From NCBI RefSeq assembly GCF_003054965.1, contig NZ_MIES01000033.1, positions 186,001-250,000 on the forward strand: 64,000 nt of DNA. The letters are read 5' to 3'. Numbering within the stretch: the first letter of the stretch is position 1; each line of letters opens with the position of its first letter. The position numbers and the translations under genes are program-made. This DNA comes from Saccharospirillum sp. MSK14-1 (GTDB lineage: Bacteria; Pseudomonadota; Gammaproteobacteria; Pseudomonadales; Natronospirillaceae). Positions 31,175-41,553 of this stretch are shown here, piece after piece. The notes under the pieces are model-generated. The model had not been told where the DNA came from. It searched no databases and saw only the letters and a program-made list of their open reading frames with translations.

Positions 31175-32314
31175 TCAGCGCTTTTTCAAAACCAAACTGC
31201 CAATCGAATAGCCGGCGCCAAACGAACAAATCACACCGACATCGCCAGACTGCAAATCTTCATGGTGCAAATTAAAGGCGATGATGGAACCGGCGGAAGC
31301 GGTGTTGGCGTAACGGTCCAATACGATCGGCGCGACGTCGTTGCTGGCGACTTCGCCGAGCAAGCGCTTGGTGATCAACTGGTTCATATTGATGTTGGCC
31401 TGGTGCAGCCACCAACGTTTAACGTCGGTTACCGCAATGCCGACCTGATCCACTTGCTGTTCCAGATGGTCGGCGGCCATTGGGCAGACCTCTTTGAAAA
31501 CCTTGCGGCCTTCCTGATGAAACAGCTTGTCTGGACCGAACGGATCGCTCTCATAAGCGTGCGAGATATAACCGAAGTTGGAGCGAATGTTGTTCGAGAA
31601 AACGGTCTTGGCTTGGGTGCCAAGAATATCGTAAACGTGGTCGCCTTCGGCTTGATCGCCGCGTTCGACCACCATGGCGGTGGCGACATCGCCGAAAATA
31701 AAATGGCTGTCGCGATCGCGATAATTCACCTGGGGTGAGGTCAGTTCCGGGTTGATCACCAGAACGGCTCCCGCGCTGCCGGCACGGACCATTTCATTCG
31801 CGCGATGCAGCGCGAAGGTGGCCGCTGAACAGGCCACCAACATGTCAAAGCCGAACCCGTCGATACCTAAGGCGTTTTGAACCTCGATAGCGATGGCCGG
31901 ATAAGCGCGAGCGGTGTAAGCACAGCTGACGATCACCGCGTCAATCTGTGAGCCCTCTCGTTTGGCTGCCGCCAGCGCTTTGCGTGCCGCATTAATGGCC
32001 ATTTCGGCCTGATGGCTGAGCTCATCATCACTGCGTTCAGCCAAGCGTGGACGCATCCGATCGGCTTCCAGAATGCCGTCTTTTTCAAAAACATAACGCT
32101 GGCGGATGCCACTGGCTTTTTCGATGAATTCAGCGGAGGAGGTCGCCACGGCAGACAGCTCGCCAGCTTCAATTTCGGCCTGATGCGTCTGGTTGTAGTC
32201 ATCGGCGTAGCGGTTGAGCACGTCGACCAGTTCTTCGTTGGTCAGCACATGTTCGGGAGTCCACAGACCAGCGCCACTGATAACGACTTCTTCGGTCGGG
32301 CGGTATGTCGGCAT
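31175..32314 (-). CDS. Beta-ketoacyl-ACP synthase III-like condensing enzyme
   Basis: Thiolase-fold condensing enzyme with an intact Cys-His-Asn triad: C162 in LVACSAATF, H304 in WWLHQANINMN and N337 in RYANTASAGS. The conserved core DRDSHFIFGDVATAMVVER and IRSNFGYISHAY places it in the longer (about 375-residue) FabH-like group found in gammaproteobacteria, of the type of P. aeruginosa PA3286, which acts on medium-chain acyl-CoA. The ATG at 32314 follows AAGGAA and gives 379 residues. It is a single gene with no fatty-acid neighbours, so it is likely a lipid-salvage enzyme rather than the main FabH. Confidence 0.85.
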   Translation of the reverse strand: MPTYRPTEEVVISGAGLWTPEHVLTNEELVDVLNRYADDYNQTHQAEIEAGELSAVATSSAEFIEKASGIRQRYVFEKDGILEADRMRPRLAERSDDELSHQAEMAINAARKALAAAKREGSQIDAVIVSCAYTARAYPAIAIEVQNALGIDGFGFDMLVACSAATFALHRANEMVRAGSAGAVLVINPELTSPQVNYRDRDSHFIFGDVATAMVVERGDQAEGDHVYDILGTQAKTVFSNNIRSNFGYISHAYESDPFGPDKLFHQEGRKVFKEVCPMAADHLEQQVDQVGIAVTDVKRWWLHQANINMNQLITKRLLGEVASNDVAPIVLDRYANTASAGSIIAFNLHHEDLQSGDVGVICSFGAGYSIGSLVLKKR

Positions 32315-32499
32315 GGCGATGATTCCTTGTTCTTTTGATGAGAGTTCGAGCGGGTCAATAAGGGCGGCAGTGTAGCACGCACCATAGCCAGGGTCAGGCA
32401 TTGGAAATGAGCGTTCCGCTGCGACGGTTGACTTAAAAAATAAATAGTGATCTAAGTTTTTCGTTCGGCCGTTACTGGCGGTTTTAGGCGGCTACAGCT

Positions 32500-32529
32500 T
32501 GATAATTTGCTAACAATTGAGTAATAATC
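32500..32529 (+). promoter_or_regulatory. Promoter candidate for proVWX in an AT-rich leader
   Basis: TTGATA at 32500-32505 and AATAAT at 32524-32529 with 18-bp spacing, 134 bp before proV. The surrounding 32440-32570 is markedly AT-rich compared with the coding DNA. The whole 349-bp gap (32315-32663) holds no gene. Osmotic control of proU-type operons from AT-rich, H-NS-sensitive regions is known in enterics; here it is inference. Confidence 0.5.
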
Positions 32530-32663
32530 TTTAAGGACTAAAATTTAGACAACTAATTAATTGGGGCGATTGAACGGTTAATGAGCGTGTTTCACTCGCG
32601 GCTGATTCAGCATGCAAGTCGTGAGCGAAACCCGTTCAAAGCCGCTTTCGCTGAAGGGGTAAA

Positions 32664-33860
32664 ATGTCGATCAAATTGGAAGTACGGCATCTCTATAAGG
32701 TGTTCGGAGGCGATGCTGAGCCGGCCTTCGAACGGCTCAACCAGGGTTTAAATAAGACGGACATTTTCGAACAGACGGGCCTGACCGTCGGTGTTCAAGA
32801 CGCCAATCTGGAAGTGCACGAAGGTGAGATTTTCGTGGTGATGGGGTTGTCTGGTTCCGGCAAATCGACGCTGGTACGCCTGCTTAACCGTCTGATCGAA
32901 CCCACTCGAGGCCAGGTGCTGATTGACGGCGAAGACGTCGCCGCGATGAGCGAAGCCAAGTTGCGCGAGGTTCGGCGCAGCAAAATCAGTATGGTGTTTC
33001 AATCCTTTGCTTTGATGCCGCACCTGAGTGTGCTGGATAACACGGCCTTTGGCTTAGAGTTGGCCGGTGTTGATCAGGCGGCTCGACATCAAGCCGCGCG
33101 TGATGCACTGGCGCAAGTCGGTTTAGAGGCCAATGCGGACAGCTATCCGGATGAATTGTCCGGCGGTATGCAGCAGCGCGTTGGGTTGGCCCGGGCGCTG
33201 GCGTCAAACCCCGACATCATGTTGATGGACGAGGCTTTCTCCGCACTGGACCCGCTGATTCGTACCGAAATGCAGGATGAATTGCTCAAACTGCAGAGCG
33301 AGCATCAACGGACCGTGGTGTTTATTTCTCACGATCTGGACGAAGCCATGCGCATTGGTGACCGCATTGCCATTATGCAAGGCGGTGAAGTGGTTCAGGT
33401 CGGCACTCCGGATGAAATCTTGCACAACCCCGCCAACGACTATGTGTCATCTTTCTTCCGGGGTGTGAACGTTGGCAATGTGTTTTCCGCCAAAGACATC
33501 GCTCGCAAAAGCCAAACCACGCTGATCAAAAAAGAAAGCAGCAGTGGTCTGCGCGCCAGTCTGAAACGCTTGCAGGATAACGATCGTGATTTTGGTTACG
33601 TCGTGGATAAACAAAATCGCTACCTCGGCACCGTATCCATCGACTCGCTGAAAACTCAGGTAGAACAGGACAGCACCCTCGAAGCGGCGTTTGTGGCTGA
33701 GGTTCCCGTGGTCGAAGCGGCCACGTCCATCAGTGATATTTTGACCATCGTGGCTCAGTCGCCGTGCGCCGTGCCGGTTGTCGATGAGCAACAGCAATAT
33801 CTGGGATCGGTCAGCCGGGCCACCTTGCTGGAAACTCTGGATCGGGAGAATGAAGCATGA
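32664..33860 (+). CDS. proV: Glycine betaine/proline ABC transporter ATPase ProV
   Basis: ATPase of an osmoprotectant importer. Walker [10 protein letters not shown] (61-69), Q-loop in [13 protein letters not shown], signature [16 protein letters not shown], Walker [13 protein letters not shown] and H-loop [10 protein letters not shown]. The C-terminal 120 residues form tandem CBS modules, which sense ionic strength in OpuA-type systems (family knowledge). 398 residues. The stop overlaps proW by 4 bp (ATGA). Confidence 0.96.
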   Translation: MSIKLEVRHLYKVFGGDAEPAFERLNQGLNKTDIFEQTGLTVGVQDANLEVHEGEIFVVMGLSGSGKSTLVRLLNRLIEPTRGQVLIDGEDVAAMSEAKLREVRRSKISMVFQSFALMPHLSVLDNTAFGLELAGVDQAARHQAARDALAQVGLEANADSYPDELSGGMQQRVGLARALASNPDIMLMDEAFSALDPLIRTEMQDELLKLQSEHQRTVVFISHDLDEAMRIGDRIAIMQGGEVVQVGTPDEILHNPANDYVSSFFRGVNVGNVFSAKDIARKSQTTLIKKESSSGLRASLKRLQDNDRDFGYVVDKQNRYLGTVSIDSLKTQVEQDSTLEAAFVAEVPVVEAATSISDILTIVAQSPCAVPVVDEQQQYLGSVSRATLLETLDRENEA

Positions 33861-34924
33861 CCGCGAGTAACCCTTGGGCGACCAGCCAACCGGAACAAGA
33901 AACCAGCAACGAAGCGGCCGCGAATCCGTGGGGCACCCCCTCCGATGCAGACACCGCCAGCAGTCTTTCTTCCGCTGGTCAGCTGGATGAAGTCAGTTGG
34001 GATTTTTGGCGTCCGTTTCAGAGTGAATGGTTTCCGTTGCAGGATTGGGTAGAAACTGCCATCGACTGGATTGTCTCGAATTTCCGCCCGGTGTTTTCCG
34101 TGCTCAAACAGCCGGTGGATACCATTCTGTCGTTTTTTGATGCGGTACTGAATGGGGTGCCACCCTTCATCATGATCGCGCTGGTGGCATTGCTGGCGTG
34201 GCAGGCCTCCGGGCGTAAACTGGCGTTCGGTTCCATTGTCAGTCTGACCTTGGTCGGTGCCATCGGGGCCTGGTCCGAAGCCATGACTACCTTAGCGCTG
34301 GTGCTCACCGCTGTGTTCTTTTGCATGGCCATTGGCATTCCCACGGGTATCTGGATGTCGCGCAGTGACAAGGTCGCGCGCGCGGTCCGGCCCGTGCTCG
34401 ATACCATGCAGACCACACCCGCCTTCGTCTATCTGGTGCCTATTGTCATGCTGTTCGGCATTGGCAATGTGCCCGGTGTGATTGTGACTATTATTTTCGC
34501 GGTGGCACCGGTGATTCGCCTGACCAATCTGGGCATTCGTCAGGTACCGGAAGATTTGATTGAAGCGGCGAATTCCTTTGGCGCCAGTAAGCCGCAGTTG
34601 CTCTACAAAGTGCAGCTGCCACTGGCGATGCCAACCATCATGGCGGGCGTAAACCAGACATTGATGCTGAGTCTGTCGATGGTGGTGATTGCATCGATGA
34701 TTGCCGTGGGCGGTCTCGGTCTGATGGTGTTGCGTGGTATTGGCCGCCTCGACATTGGCCTGGCCACGGTGGGTGGTATTGGCATTGTGCTGTTGGCCAT
34801 CATCCTCGATCGCATGACGCAGGCGTTGGGGCGTGATGCCCGGGCTCGTGGCACGCGTCACTGGTATCAGACCGGCCCGGTCGGTCTGGTGCGCAAATTG
34901 ATTTTACCGCGGCGCGGTGACTGA
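33857..34924 (+). CDS. proW: Glycine betaine/proline ABC transporter permease ProW
   Basis: 355 residues with a long soluble N-terminus (about 90 residues, rich in N, P, S and T), as in E. coli ProW, followed by the permease helices. The EAA loop is recognisable as [27 protein letters not shown]. It is translationally coupled to proV; proX follows after 70 bp. Confidence 0.96.
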   Translation: MTASNPWATSQPEQETSNEAAANPWGTPSDADTASSLSSAGQLDEVSWDFWRPFQSEWFPLQDWVETAIDWIVSNFRPVFSVLKQPVDTILSFFDAVLNGVPPFIMIALVALLAWQASGRKLAFGSIVSLTLVGAIGAWSEAMTTLALVLTAVFFCMAIGIPTGIWMSRSDKVARAVRPVLDTMQTTPAFVYLVPIVMLFGIGNVPGVIVTIIFAVAPVIRLTNLGIRQVPEDLIEAANSFGASKPQLLYKVQLPLAMPTIMAGVNQTLMLSLSMVVIASMIAVGGLGLMVLRGIGRLDIGLATVGGIGIVLLAIILDRMTQALGRDARARGTRHWYQTGPVGLVRKLILPRRGD

Positions 34925-34994
34925 ACAGTCGCCACGTCATTTTTTAGAGACATCACTGTTTCACTGAAACATCCGAACCGATTAGGAGAGGATT

Positions 34995-35984
34995 ATGTAC
35001 GCTAAGAAAGTCCTGGGCGTTTCCGCCTTGTCACTCACGCTGGGCCTGACGGCTCATGCTGAATCCATGCCTGGCGAAGGGGTTACCGTGCAACCGGTGC
35101 AAAGCACCATTGCCGAGGAAACCTTCCAGACTGTTGTGATCAACGAAGCGCTGCGCGAACTGGGCTACAACGTTGAAGACATTCAGGAGCTGGATTACAG
35201 CGCCGGCTATACCGCCATTGCCAATGGCGATGCCACCTTTATGGCGGTGAACTGGTACCCGCTGCACAACGGCATGTATGAGAATGCGGGCGGCGATGAT
35301 GTCTTCTACCGTGAAGGCAACTACATCACCGGTGCCGCTCAGGGTTACCTGATTGATAAAGCGACCGCGGAAGAATACGGCATCGATAACCTGGCTGATT
35401 TCGCCGACCCGGAAATTGCGTCCCTGTTCGACACCGATGGCGACGGCACGGCCGATCTGACCGGCTGTAATGCTGGCTGGGGTTGTGAAGGTGTGATTGA
35501 GCATCAACTGGATGAGTTCGAGTTGCGCGACACCATCGATCACAACCAGGGCCAGTACGCGGCACTGATCGCCGATACCATCACCCGCTACAACGATGGT
35601 GAGTCCATTTTCTACTACACCTGGACGCCGTATTGGGTGTCGGGTGTGTTGGTGCCGGGTGAAGACGTGGTCTGGCTGGAAGTCCCGTACTCCGCCAACC
35701 CGAACGGCTCTGACACCGCACTGTCCGATGGCACCAACTATGGCTTTGAAGTGAACAGCGAGCGCATTGTCGCCAACCAGGAATGGGCCGACGAGAACCC
35801 CGCGGCGGCAAAACTGTTCGAAATTGCTAAATTGCCGATCAATGCGGTGAGCGCTGAAAACGGTCTGATTGCCGATGGCGAAGACTCACAGCGTGAAATC
35901 CGTCAGCACGCGCTGAACTGGATTTCAGCCAACCAGGCCACCTTCGATAGCTGGCTGGAGCAAGCTCGCGCTGCCGCGCAGTAA
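34995..35984 (+). CDS. proX: Glycine betaine/proline-binding protein ProX
   Basis: Periplasmic ligand-binding protein of ProU. The signal peptide is KKVLGVSALSLTLGLTAHA. The type II binding-protein fold retains tryptophans for a betaine cage (AVNWYPLHNG, YYTWTPYWVSG) and a cysteine pair (C in LTGCNAGWGCEG), as in E. coli ProX. 329 residues. AGGAGAGG precedes the ATG. A terminator lies 40 bp after the stop. Confidence 0.96.
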   Translation: MYAKKVLGVSALSLTLGLTAHAESMPGEGVTVQPVQSTIAEETFQTVVINEALRELGYNVEDIQELDYSAGYTAIANGDATFMAVNWYPLHNGMYENAGGDDVFYREGNYITGAAQGYLIDKATAEEYGIDNLADFADPEIASLFDTDGDGTADLTGCNAGWGCEGVIEHQLDEFELRDTIDHNQGQYAALIADTITRYNDGESIFYYTWTPYWVSGVLVPGEDVVWLEVPYSANPNGSDTALSDGTNYGFEVNSERIVANQEWADENPAAAKLFEIAKLPINAVSAENGLIADGEDSQREIRQHALNWISANQATFDSWLEQARAAAQ

Positions 35985-36024
35985 AGCTCAACAACTGATC
36001 GATTGATTTCAATCGATATCCACC

Positions 36025-36053
36025 AGCCGCATGCTCAGGTGTGCGGCTTTTTT
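36025..36053 (+). terminator. Intrinsic terminator of proVWX
   Basis: AGCCGCA and TGCGGCT form a 7-bp stem around a 10-base loop, followed by a run of T. Confidence 0.8.
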
Positions 36054-36132
36054 ATGGATAGTGGCCAGGGTTCGCGGTTTTCAGATCAAGCGGTTATGCT
36101 GCGCGCTTTGGTGATTAGTGGATGCGTTGCCG

Positions 36133-36390
36133 ATGCAATTTTATTTCTCATTAACCTTTGCATTGCCCGAGGGTGAAACCTTAAGCGCAGAGGCGCTTCA
36201 GGCGAAGTTGGCGTCGCTGCCACTGACGCTGGAACCGGTTAGCGGAAACATCGAATCGTTTACGGCCCATTTCAGCCCCGAGGGCGATAACGTCACCGTT
36301 GAGCTGGAAAAAGCGCGTCAAGAGGTGGAAAACACCTTGGTGGGTGCTCAATTAACCGGCATGGACCTGGTGGAAACACCGTCGCACTAA
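36133..36390 (+). CDS. Hypothetical small acidic protein
   Basis: 85 residues from the ATG at 36133 (GTG at 36118 and TTG at 36127 are alternatives). The sequence begins MQFYFSLTFALPEGETLS, alternating strand and helix, and is acidic with no signal peptide or membrane helix. I recognise no family; the FxxxxxLPEGE...ALQAKLASL...GNIESFTAHF pattern would suit a compact alpha/beta domain. The codon pattern looks coding. It is convergent with the antiporter gene, 9 bp apart. The ribosome-binding site is weak. Confidence 0.5.
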   Translation: MQFYFSLTFALPEGETLSAEALQAKLASLPLTLEPVSGNIESFTAHFSPEGDNVTVELEKARQEVENTLVGAQLTGMDLVETPSH

Positions 36391-36399
36391 AGGCCGTCG

Positions 36400-37968
36400 T
36401 CAGCGCTGGCCGATCATGGCCAGGCTTTCTTCGGCAAAACCGGTACCGGCTTCGGTATAGAAGTTGAAGACTTTGTCGATGCCCGCATCCATCAACAGCA
36501 ACCGCTCATCTTCATAACGGGCGATAGCGGCTAATTGGCCGTTAAAATTGGCGCGTTTCAATTGGTTGGTCACATTACGGCTGTCGTCGATGGACGGTAA
36601 GGCCAGCAGAATCAGTTTCACCGACGATAAGTCGAGATGTTCCCACAGATCGGCGTCTTCGCCATCGCCGACAAAGGCTTTCATGCCTTCGTCCGTCATG
36701 CGTTGAATGCGTGATGGATCGGCATCCATCCCCCAGACGTTTTTACCCATTAACTGATGCAGCGCGCGATAGGCGCCTGTGCCCACTCGGCCCAGTCCGA
36801 CCACCAGGATTTGTGCATCCTTCGGTTGAGTCAGTACATCCTCGGGCAAACGTTGGCTGCGTTCAAAACGGGTGAGTCGGGTTTTGTTGTGCGAATAGAG
36901 CGCGTGCGCCCGCGGATATAACAAGCTGGTGACGATAAATGAGAAGGTGACAGTCAGTGCCAGAATGACCAGCCATTGCGCGGGCAGCCAATCCAGATCG
37001 ACGGCCAGGTCGGCAACAATTAAGCCGAACTCGCTGTAGTTAGCCAGCGCCAAGGCGCCCAACCAAGCAGTACGACCACGCAATCGCATGGCCAGCAACA
37101 AGCCGTAAAACAACAAAAATTTCAGCGGCAATAACAGCGTTAAACCCAGCGCGATACCCACCATGCCAAGCGTCGGCAGGGCGGTAAAGCCAATCGATAA
37201 AAAGAAACCGATTAAGAACAAATCTTTGAAGCCTAATAAGGCTTTTGACAGCTCAGTCGCTTTGCTGCTGTGGCTCAGTAACATACCGGCAATTAACGCA
37301 CCGAGGTCGCCTTTAACACCGACTAAGGCGAATAATTCGTAGCCGCCCAGGGCGAGAAAAAAACCGGTCAGTGGCAATAATTCGCCATGGCCAGCCGAGT
37401 CGAGCAGGCGGTTGAGTAACGGTCGAATAAACGGCAGAGCGAGCAGGGCGATCGCCCAGTAAGACGGCATTTTGCCGGTGGCAAAAACCAGGAACAGCAC
37501 GGCAACAACGTCCTGCATGACCAGCACGCCAATGGCAAGACGCCCGTGGCGAGTACGCATCTCACCGCTTTCTTCGAGTAATTTGACGATACAAACGGTG
37601 CTGCTGAACCCAAAGGCAAAGGCCAATAAAGCAGCGGTATTGAATGACAGTCCGGCGAAATACGGCAGTGCAACGCTCGCCAGAGTCAGCAGAACACCGA
37701 CACACAGAACACACCACAAGCCCAGTTCACTGAGCGTTCCCGCCCAGACTTCACGGCGCAGCAGGTCACTGATTTTCAGTTTAAGGCCGATGGTGAACAG
37801 CATCAGAGTGATGCCCAGGTCAGCCAGGGTTTCCAACCCTTCGCCGGGGGTGACGCCTAAAAAATGCAGCCCGAATCCGGCCAGTAAATACCCGACCAGC
37901 GGCGGCAAGCCCAGCGACTTAACCGCCAGACCAAAAACAAAGGCAACACAAAGCAGCAGAAAATCCAT
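36400..37968 (-). CDS. Monovalent cation:proton antiporter of the KefB/CPA2 type with TrkA-N domain
   Basis: 522 residues: 12-13 hydrophobic helices of the Na+/H+ exchanger fold (GLPPLVGYLLAGFGLHFLGVTP, ADLGITLMLFTIGLKL, SSTVCIVKLLEESGEM), then a Rossmann TrkA-N domain with VVGLGRVGTGAY and an acidic end to strand 2 (GMDADPSR). It probably exports K+ in exchange for protons, gated by nucleotide binding. The glutathione-gating residues of KefB/KefC cannot be confirmed by eye, so I give no gene symbol. It lies 110 bp downstream of pntB on the same strand, beyond a terminator. Confidence 0.88.
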   Translation of the reverse strand: MDFLLLCVAFVFGLAVKSLGLPPLVGYLLAGFGLHFLGVTPGEGLETLADLGITLMLFTIGLKLKISDLLRREVWAGTLSELGLWCVLCVGVLLTLASVALPYFAGLSFNTAALLAFAFGFSSTVCIVKLLEESGEMRTRHGRLAIGVLVMQDVVAVLFLVFATGKMPSYWAIALLALPFIRPLLNRLLDSAGHGELLPLTGFFLALGGYELFALVGVKGDLGALIAGMLLSHSSKATELSKALLGFKDLFLIGFFLSIGFTALPTLGMVGIALGLTLLLPLKFLLFYGLLLAMRLRGRTAWLGALALANYSEFGLIVADLAVDLDWLPAQWLVILALTVTFSFIVTSLLYPRAHALYSHNKTRLTRFERSQRLPEDVLTQPKDAQILVVGLGRVGTGAYRALHQLMGKNVWGMDADPSRIQRMTDEGMKAFVGDGEDADLWEHLDLSSVKLILLALPSIDDSRNVTNQLKRANFNGQLAAIARYEDERLLLMDAGIDKVFNFYTEAGTGFAEESLAMIGQR

Positions 37969-38038
37969 AGCGGAAAGTCGTTCGGGTTCCGATTTAGCTT
38001 AGCACAGCGTTCAGTGTGCCTCACCCGAATCAGTGGCC

Positions 38039-38063
38039 AAAAAAACCGCCCGGAGGCGGTTTT
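38039..38063 (-). terminator. Intrinsic terminator after pntB
   Basis: Read on the minus strand: AACCGCC, TCCG loop, GGCGGTT and a run of T (the A-run at 38039-38045 on the plus strand). It ends the pntAB operon before the antiporter gene. Confidence 0.8.
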
Positions 38064-38078
38064 GGTGAACGTCTGCAA

Positions 38079-39461
38079 TCAGACTTTATTGACCAGTTGT
38101 TGCACGCTGTCTTTGGCATCGCCGAACAGCATGGCGCTGTTGTCGCGATAAAACAGCGGGTTGGTTACGCCTGCATAGCCGGTCGCCATGGAGCGCTTAA
38201 GGATGACGACTTGCTTGGCTTTCCAGACTTCCAGCACCGGCATGCCAGCAATGGGAGAACCGGGTTTTTCCTTGGCATCGGGATTGACGATGTCGTTGGC
38301 GCCGATGACTAATACCACATCGGTGTCGGGGAAATCATCGTTGATCTCGTCCATCTCCAGCACGATGTCATACGGCACATTGGCTTCGGCCAAGAGCACA
38401 TTCATGTGGCCGGGCAGACGACCAGCGACCGGATGAATGGCAAAGCGCACGGTCTTGCCTTGCTTGCGCAACTTATCGGTTAAGTCAGCGACCGCCTGTT
38501 GGGCGTGAGCGACGGCCATACCAAAGCCCGGTGCAATCACCACCGATTCGGCGTTCTTTAACCAGTCGGCCACGTCGTCATGATTGGCGCTGCTGGCTTC
38601 GCCGTACTCAGTGTCATCGTCGCTCGCGGTGGCATTGCCAAAGCCGCCCAGAATGACGCTGAGAAACGCGCGGTTCATCGCTTTGCACATGATGTAACTG
38701 AGAATGGCACCGGACGAACCGACCAAGGCGCCGGTGATGATCAGCAAATCGTTGCCGAGCATGAAACCGGTCGCTGCTGCTGCCCAACCCGAGTAGGAGT
38801 TGAGCATGGAAATGACCACCGGCATATCGGCGCCACCGATGGCAGCCACCAAGTGAGCACCGAGCAGCAGGGCAATAACCGTCATAGCGATCAGCAGGTT
38901 CAGATCGCCGGGGCCGTGCCCATCGGGTGCAAAGATCACTAACATGACCAGCGATGCCAGAATCGCCAAGGCATTCAGACCGTTGCGCAGCGGCAATGTG
39001 AGCGGCTTGCTGGAAATAATGCCCTGCAATTTGCCGAAGGCGACCCACGAACCGGTGAGCGTTACTGCCCCGATAAAGATGCCCAGATAGAGCTCGATGT
39101 TGTGAATGATGCGCTCGGTACCGTCCAGGTGATTGCGCGGGTCGAGATAACCGCCCCAGCCGATCATCACCGCGGCTAACCCCACAAAGGAATGCAGCAG
39201 CGCAACCAGCTGTGGCATGGACGTCATTTCAACGCGATGCGCCAGCCACAAACCGATCACTGCGCCAATCACCATCGCTGTTGCCAGCAACGCATAGGCC
39301 TCAACCGCGGCCGAAGCGACGGTGGCGACAATGGCGATCAGCATACCGGTCATGCCATAGACATTGCCGCGTCGGGCGGTTTCCTGAGAGCTCAAACCAC
39401 TGAGCGAGAGAATGAAAAACACACCGGCCAACAAATAGGCCATGGATAAGACAGCGTTCAT
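38079..39461 (-). CDS. pntB: NAD(P) transhydrogenase subunit beta PntB
   Basis: Membrane domain II and NADP-binding domain III of the proton-pumping transhydrogenase. About eight hydrophobic helices are followed by the NADP(H) domain, with [50 protein letters not shown] and [11 protein letters not shown]. 460 residues, as in E. coli (462). The ATG overlaps the pntA stop by 4 bp. Confidence 0.97.
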   Translation of the reverse strand: MNAVLSMAYLLAGVFFILSLSGLSSQETARRGNVYGMTGMLIAIVATVASAAVEAYALLATAMVIGAVIGLWLAHRVEMTSMPQLVALLHSFVGLAAVMIGWGGYLDPRNHLDGTERIIHNIELYLGIFIGAVTLTGSWVAFGKLQGIISSKPLTLPLRNGLNALAILASLVMLVIFAPDGHGPGDLNLLIAMTVIALLLGAHLVAAIGGADMPVVISMLNSYSGWAAAATGFMLGNDLLIITGALVGSSGAILSYIMCKAMNRAFLSVILGGFGNATASDDDTEYGEASSANHDDVADWLKNAESVVIAPGFGMAVAHAQQAVADLTDKLRKQGKTVRFAIHPVAGRLPGHMNVLLAEANVPYDIVLEMDEINDDFPDTDVVLVIGANDIVNPDAKEKPGSPIAGMPVLEVWKAKQVVILKRSMATGYAGVTNPLFYRDNSAMLFGDAKDSVQQLVNKV

Positions 39462-41035
39462 TCCTGACCCTCCCGGCGAAACATATTCAGCATGCGACGA
39501 GTGACATAAAAGCCACCGGCGATGTTGATGGAGGTCACCAGAATGCCGATGGCGGCGAGCACGGTGACGAGGGTCGAGCCACTACCGGATACCTGCAACA
39601 GTGAGCCGATAATGATGATCGAGGAGATCGCATTGGTGACACTCATCAGTGGCGTATGCAGCGAATGGCTGACGTTCCAGATGACTTGCCAGCCGACAAA
39701 AACCGCCAGCACAAAGACCGTAAAGTGACCGATAAAATCGGCCGGTGCGACGGCACCCAGCCCCAATAACAAAGCACCCGCGATTAACCAGTAAAGGGCG
39801 ATCGGCTGCGCGCGTTTGGTGGCCGTTGTTGTTTCCGGTGTGGGCTCTGTGGTTTTGGGTTCGGCTTTGGGAACGGCCGAAATTTGTGGCGGTGGTGCGG
39901 GCCAAATCACCTTGCCCTGATGCACGACGGTGCAACCACGGGTGATGTCATCTTCTAAATCGAAGGTCAGCTCACCGTCTTTATTCGGGCACAGATGCTC
40001 AAATAAACGCAGCACGTTATTGGACAATAACTGGCTCGCCTGGGTGGCTGCCCGCGCCGCTAAGTTGGTGAAACCAATGATCTTAACGTCGTGCTGTTCG
40101 ACGATCTCATCGGTTAGGGTGCATTCGCAGTTGCCACCGTTCGGTGCGGCCAGATCGACCACCACGCTGCCCGGTGCCATGGCTTTGACCATCTCTTCGG
40201 TGATCAGCTTGGGCGCCGGTTTGCCGGGAATCAGCGCTGTGGTGATGATGATATCGACCTCTTTGGCCTGCTCCATAAAGAGCGCCATTTCAGCGTCGAT
40301 AAAGGCTTGCGACATCTCTTTGGCATAGCCGCCGCTGCCGGAACCGTCTTCTTCCAACTCGACCGTGAGAAACTGGCCGCCCATGGATTCGACTTGTTCT
40401 TTCACTTCTTTGCGCGTATCGAAAGCGCGCACCACAGCGCCCAGACTTTTAGCCGCGCCGATGGCGGCCAGACCGGCCACGCCAGCGCCAATGATCAGCA
40501 CTTTAGCCGGGGGGATTTTACCGGCGGCGGTGATCTGGCCAGTAAAGAAGCGACCAAACTGGTTGGCCGCTTCGATCACCGCACGGTAGCCGGCGATGTT
40601 GGCCATCGAGCTGAGCACATCCATTTTCTGAGCGCGGGAAATACGCGGAATGGCATCCAGTGACACGGCATTGGCGCCGCGATCAGCAAAGGTGTTCAGT
40701 GTGGTTTCGTTTTGCGCTGGCGCGAGAAAGGAAATCCAGGTTTTGTTGTTGCCCAGTGCGTCCAATTCACTGCCATTGAGCGCTGGGTGCTGAGGTTGTG
40801 GTCCGTTGATCTTGACCAAAACATCGGCCTGATCATAGAGCGCAGCAACGTCGTCGGTGATGTCGGCACCGGCTTCAGCGTAACGCTCATCGGAAAATTG
40901 CGCGGCCGCACCTGCATCGGATTCGATGCGTACAGTAAAGCCCAGTTCAATCAGTTTTCGGGTGGTGTCCGGCGTCACGGCTATCCGGGTTTCTCCGGGT
41001 AGACGATCGCGCGGCACAGCGATAGTCAGAGGCAT
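39458..41035 (-). CDS. pntA: NAD(P) transhydrogenase subunit alpha PntA
   Basis: Fused alpha subunit: NAD-binding domain I (alanine-dehydrogenase-like; [51 protein letters not shown]) and, after a Pro/Thr-rich linker, four membrane helices (from [16 protein letters not shown]). 525 residues, the E. coli-type fused arrangement rather than the split PntAA/PntAB. It couples hydride transfer from NADH to NADP+ to the proton gradient. GGGAG precedes the ATG. Confidence 0.97.
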   Translation of the reverse strand: MPLTIAVPRDRLPGETRIAVTPDTTRKLIELGFTVRIESDAGAAAQFSDERYAEAGADITDDVAALYDQADVLVKINGPQPQHPALNGSELDALGNNKTWISFLAPAQNETTLNTFADRGANAVSLDAIPRISRAQKMDVLSSMANIAGYRAVIEAANQFGRFFTGQITAAGKIPPAKVLIIGAGVAGLAAIGAAKSLGAVVRAFDTRKEVKEQVESMGGQFLTVELEEDGSGSGGYAKEMSQAFIDAEMALFMEQAKEVDIIITTALIPGKPAPKLITEEMVKAMAPGSVVVDLAAPNGGNCECTLTDEIVEQHDVKIIGFTNLAARAATQASQLLSNNVLRLFEHLCPNKDGELTFDLEDDITRGCTVVHQGKVIWPAPPPQISAVPKAEPKTTEPTPETTTATKRAQPIALYWLIAGALLLGLGAVAPADFIGHFTVFVLAVFVGWQVIWNVSHSLHTPLMSVTNAISSIIIIGSLLQVSGSGSTLVTVLAAIGILVTSINIAGGFYVTRRMLNMFRREGQE

Positions 41036-41553
41036 GCTTACTCCCGTTTATTGTCATCAGTTGACGGTCGGTAGTCGATGTTGTTGTGGTTATTTTTATC
41101 GTTGGCCGGCTGATTTTTATTGATATGTGCCAGCTTTCTCTCAGTAAGCATCGCTTATAGTGACGGTTGCGCCGGGTCAGTTCAACAAAGCTCATTCATA
41201 AAGTTGCCCACTTTGGCCATTCCACTAAAGTCTAAACTGCGCTGAAACGCCCGTCTGGTTTGAGAAATCGCCAAGTCGGGGTTATTCTTTGCGAGCGAGT
41301 CACAAGCCCCTGGAAGCCAGATAACAAGAGTGAAGACAACGGCTTCAGCTCAGTTTCAAACGGGATGTTTCCATCAGTTGGATTCCGGCAGACCCCGGCT
41401 GTTCAAGTAAACCTTGAGCAACATCGGTTGGTCGGCGCTTGTCGTCTGGCAACTATGCACATTGGATACAACGAAAACTAAAAACGCCAAGAAACTGACC
41501 TCGGCCATTGCGCCGGGCTGAATCAGTCTCTGTCCCTAGCAGGAGAGTCAAAC
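41036..41553. other. Gene-free 518-bp divergent spacer between pntA and the TRAP binding-protein gene
   Basis: It must carry two outward promoters. On the minus strand a TATAAG hexamer (rc of 41155-41160) lies about 120 bp before pntA but lacks a well-spaced -35. Near 41450 a TGGCA/TGCA pair resembles sigma-54 elements, but with wrong spacing. No ORF, repeat or RNA fold stood out. Confidence 0.5.

Noticed and set aside
41445-41457. Sigma-54 promoter before the TRAP binding-protein gene (TGGCA...TGCA)
   Set aside because: The distance between GG and GC is 9 bases rather than the required 12, so the elements are not in register.
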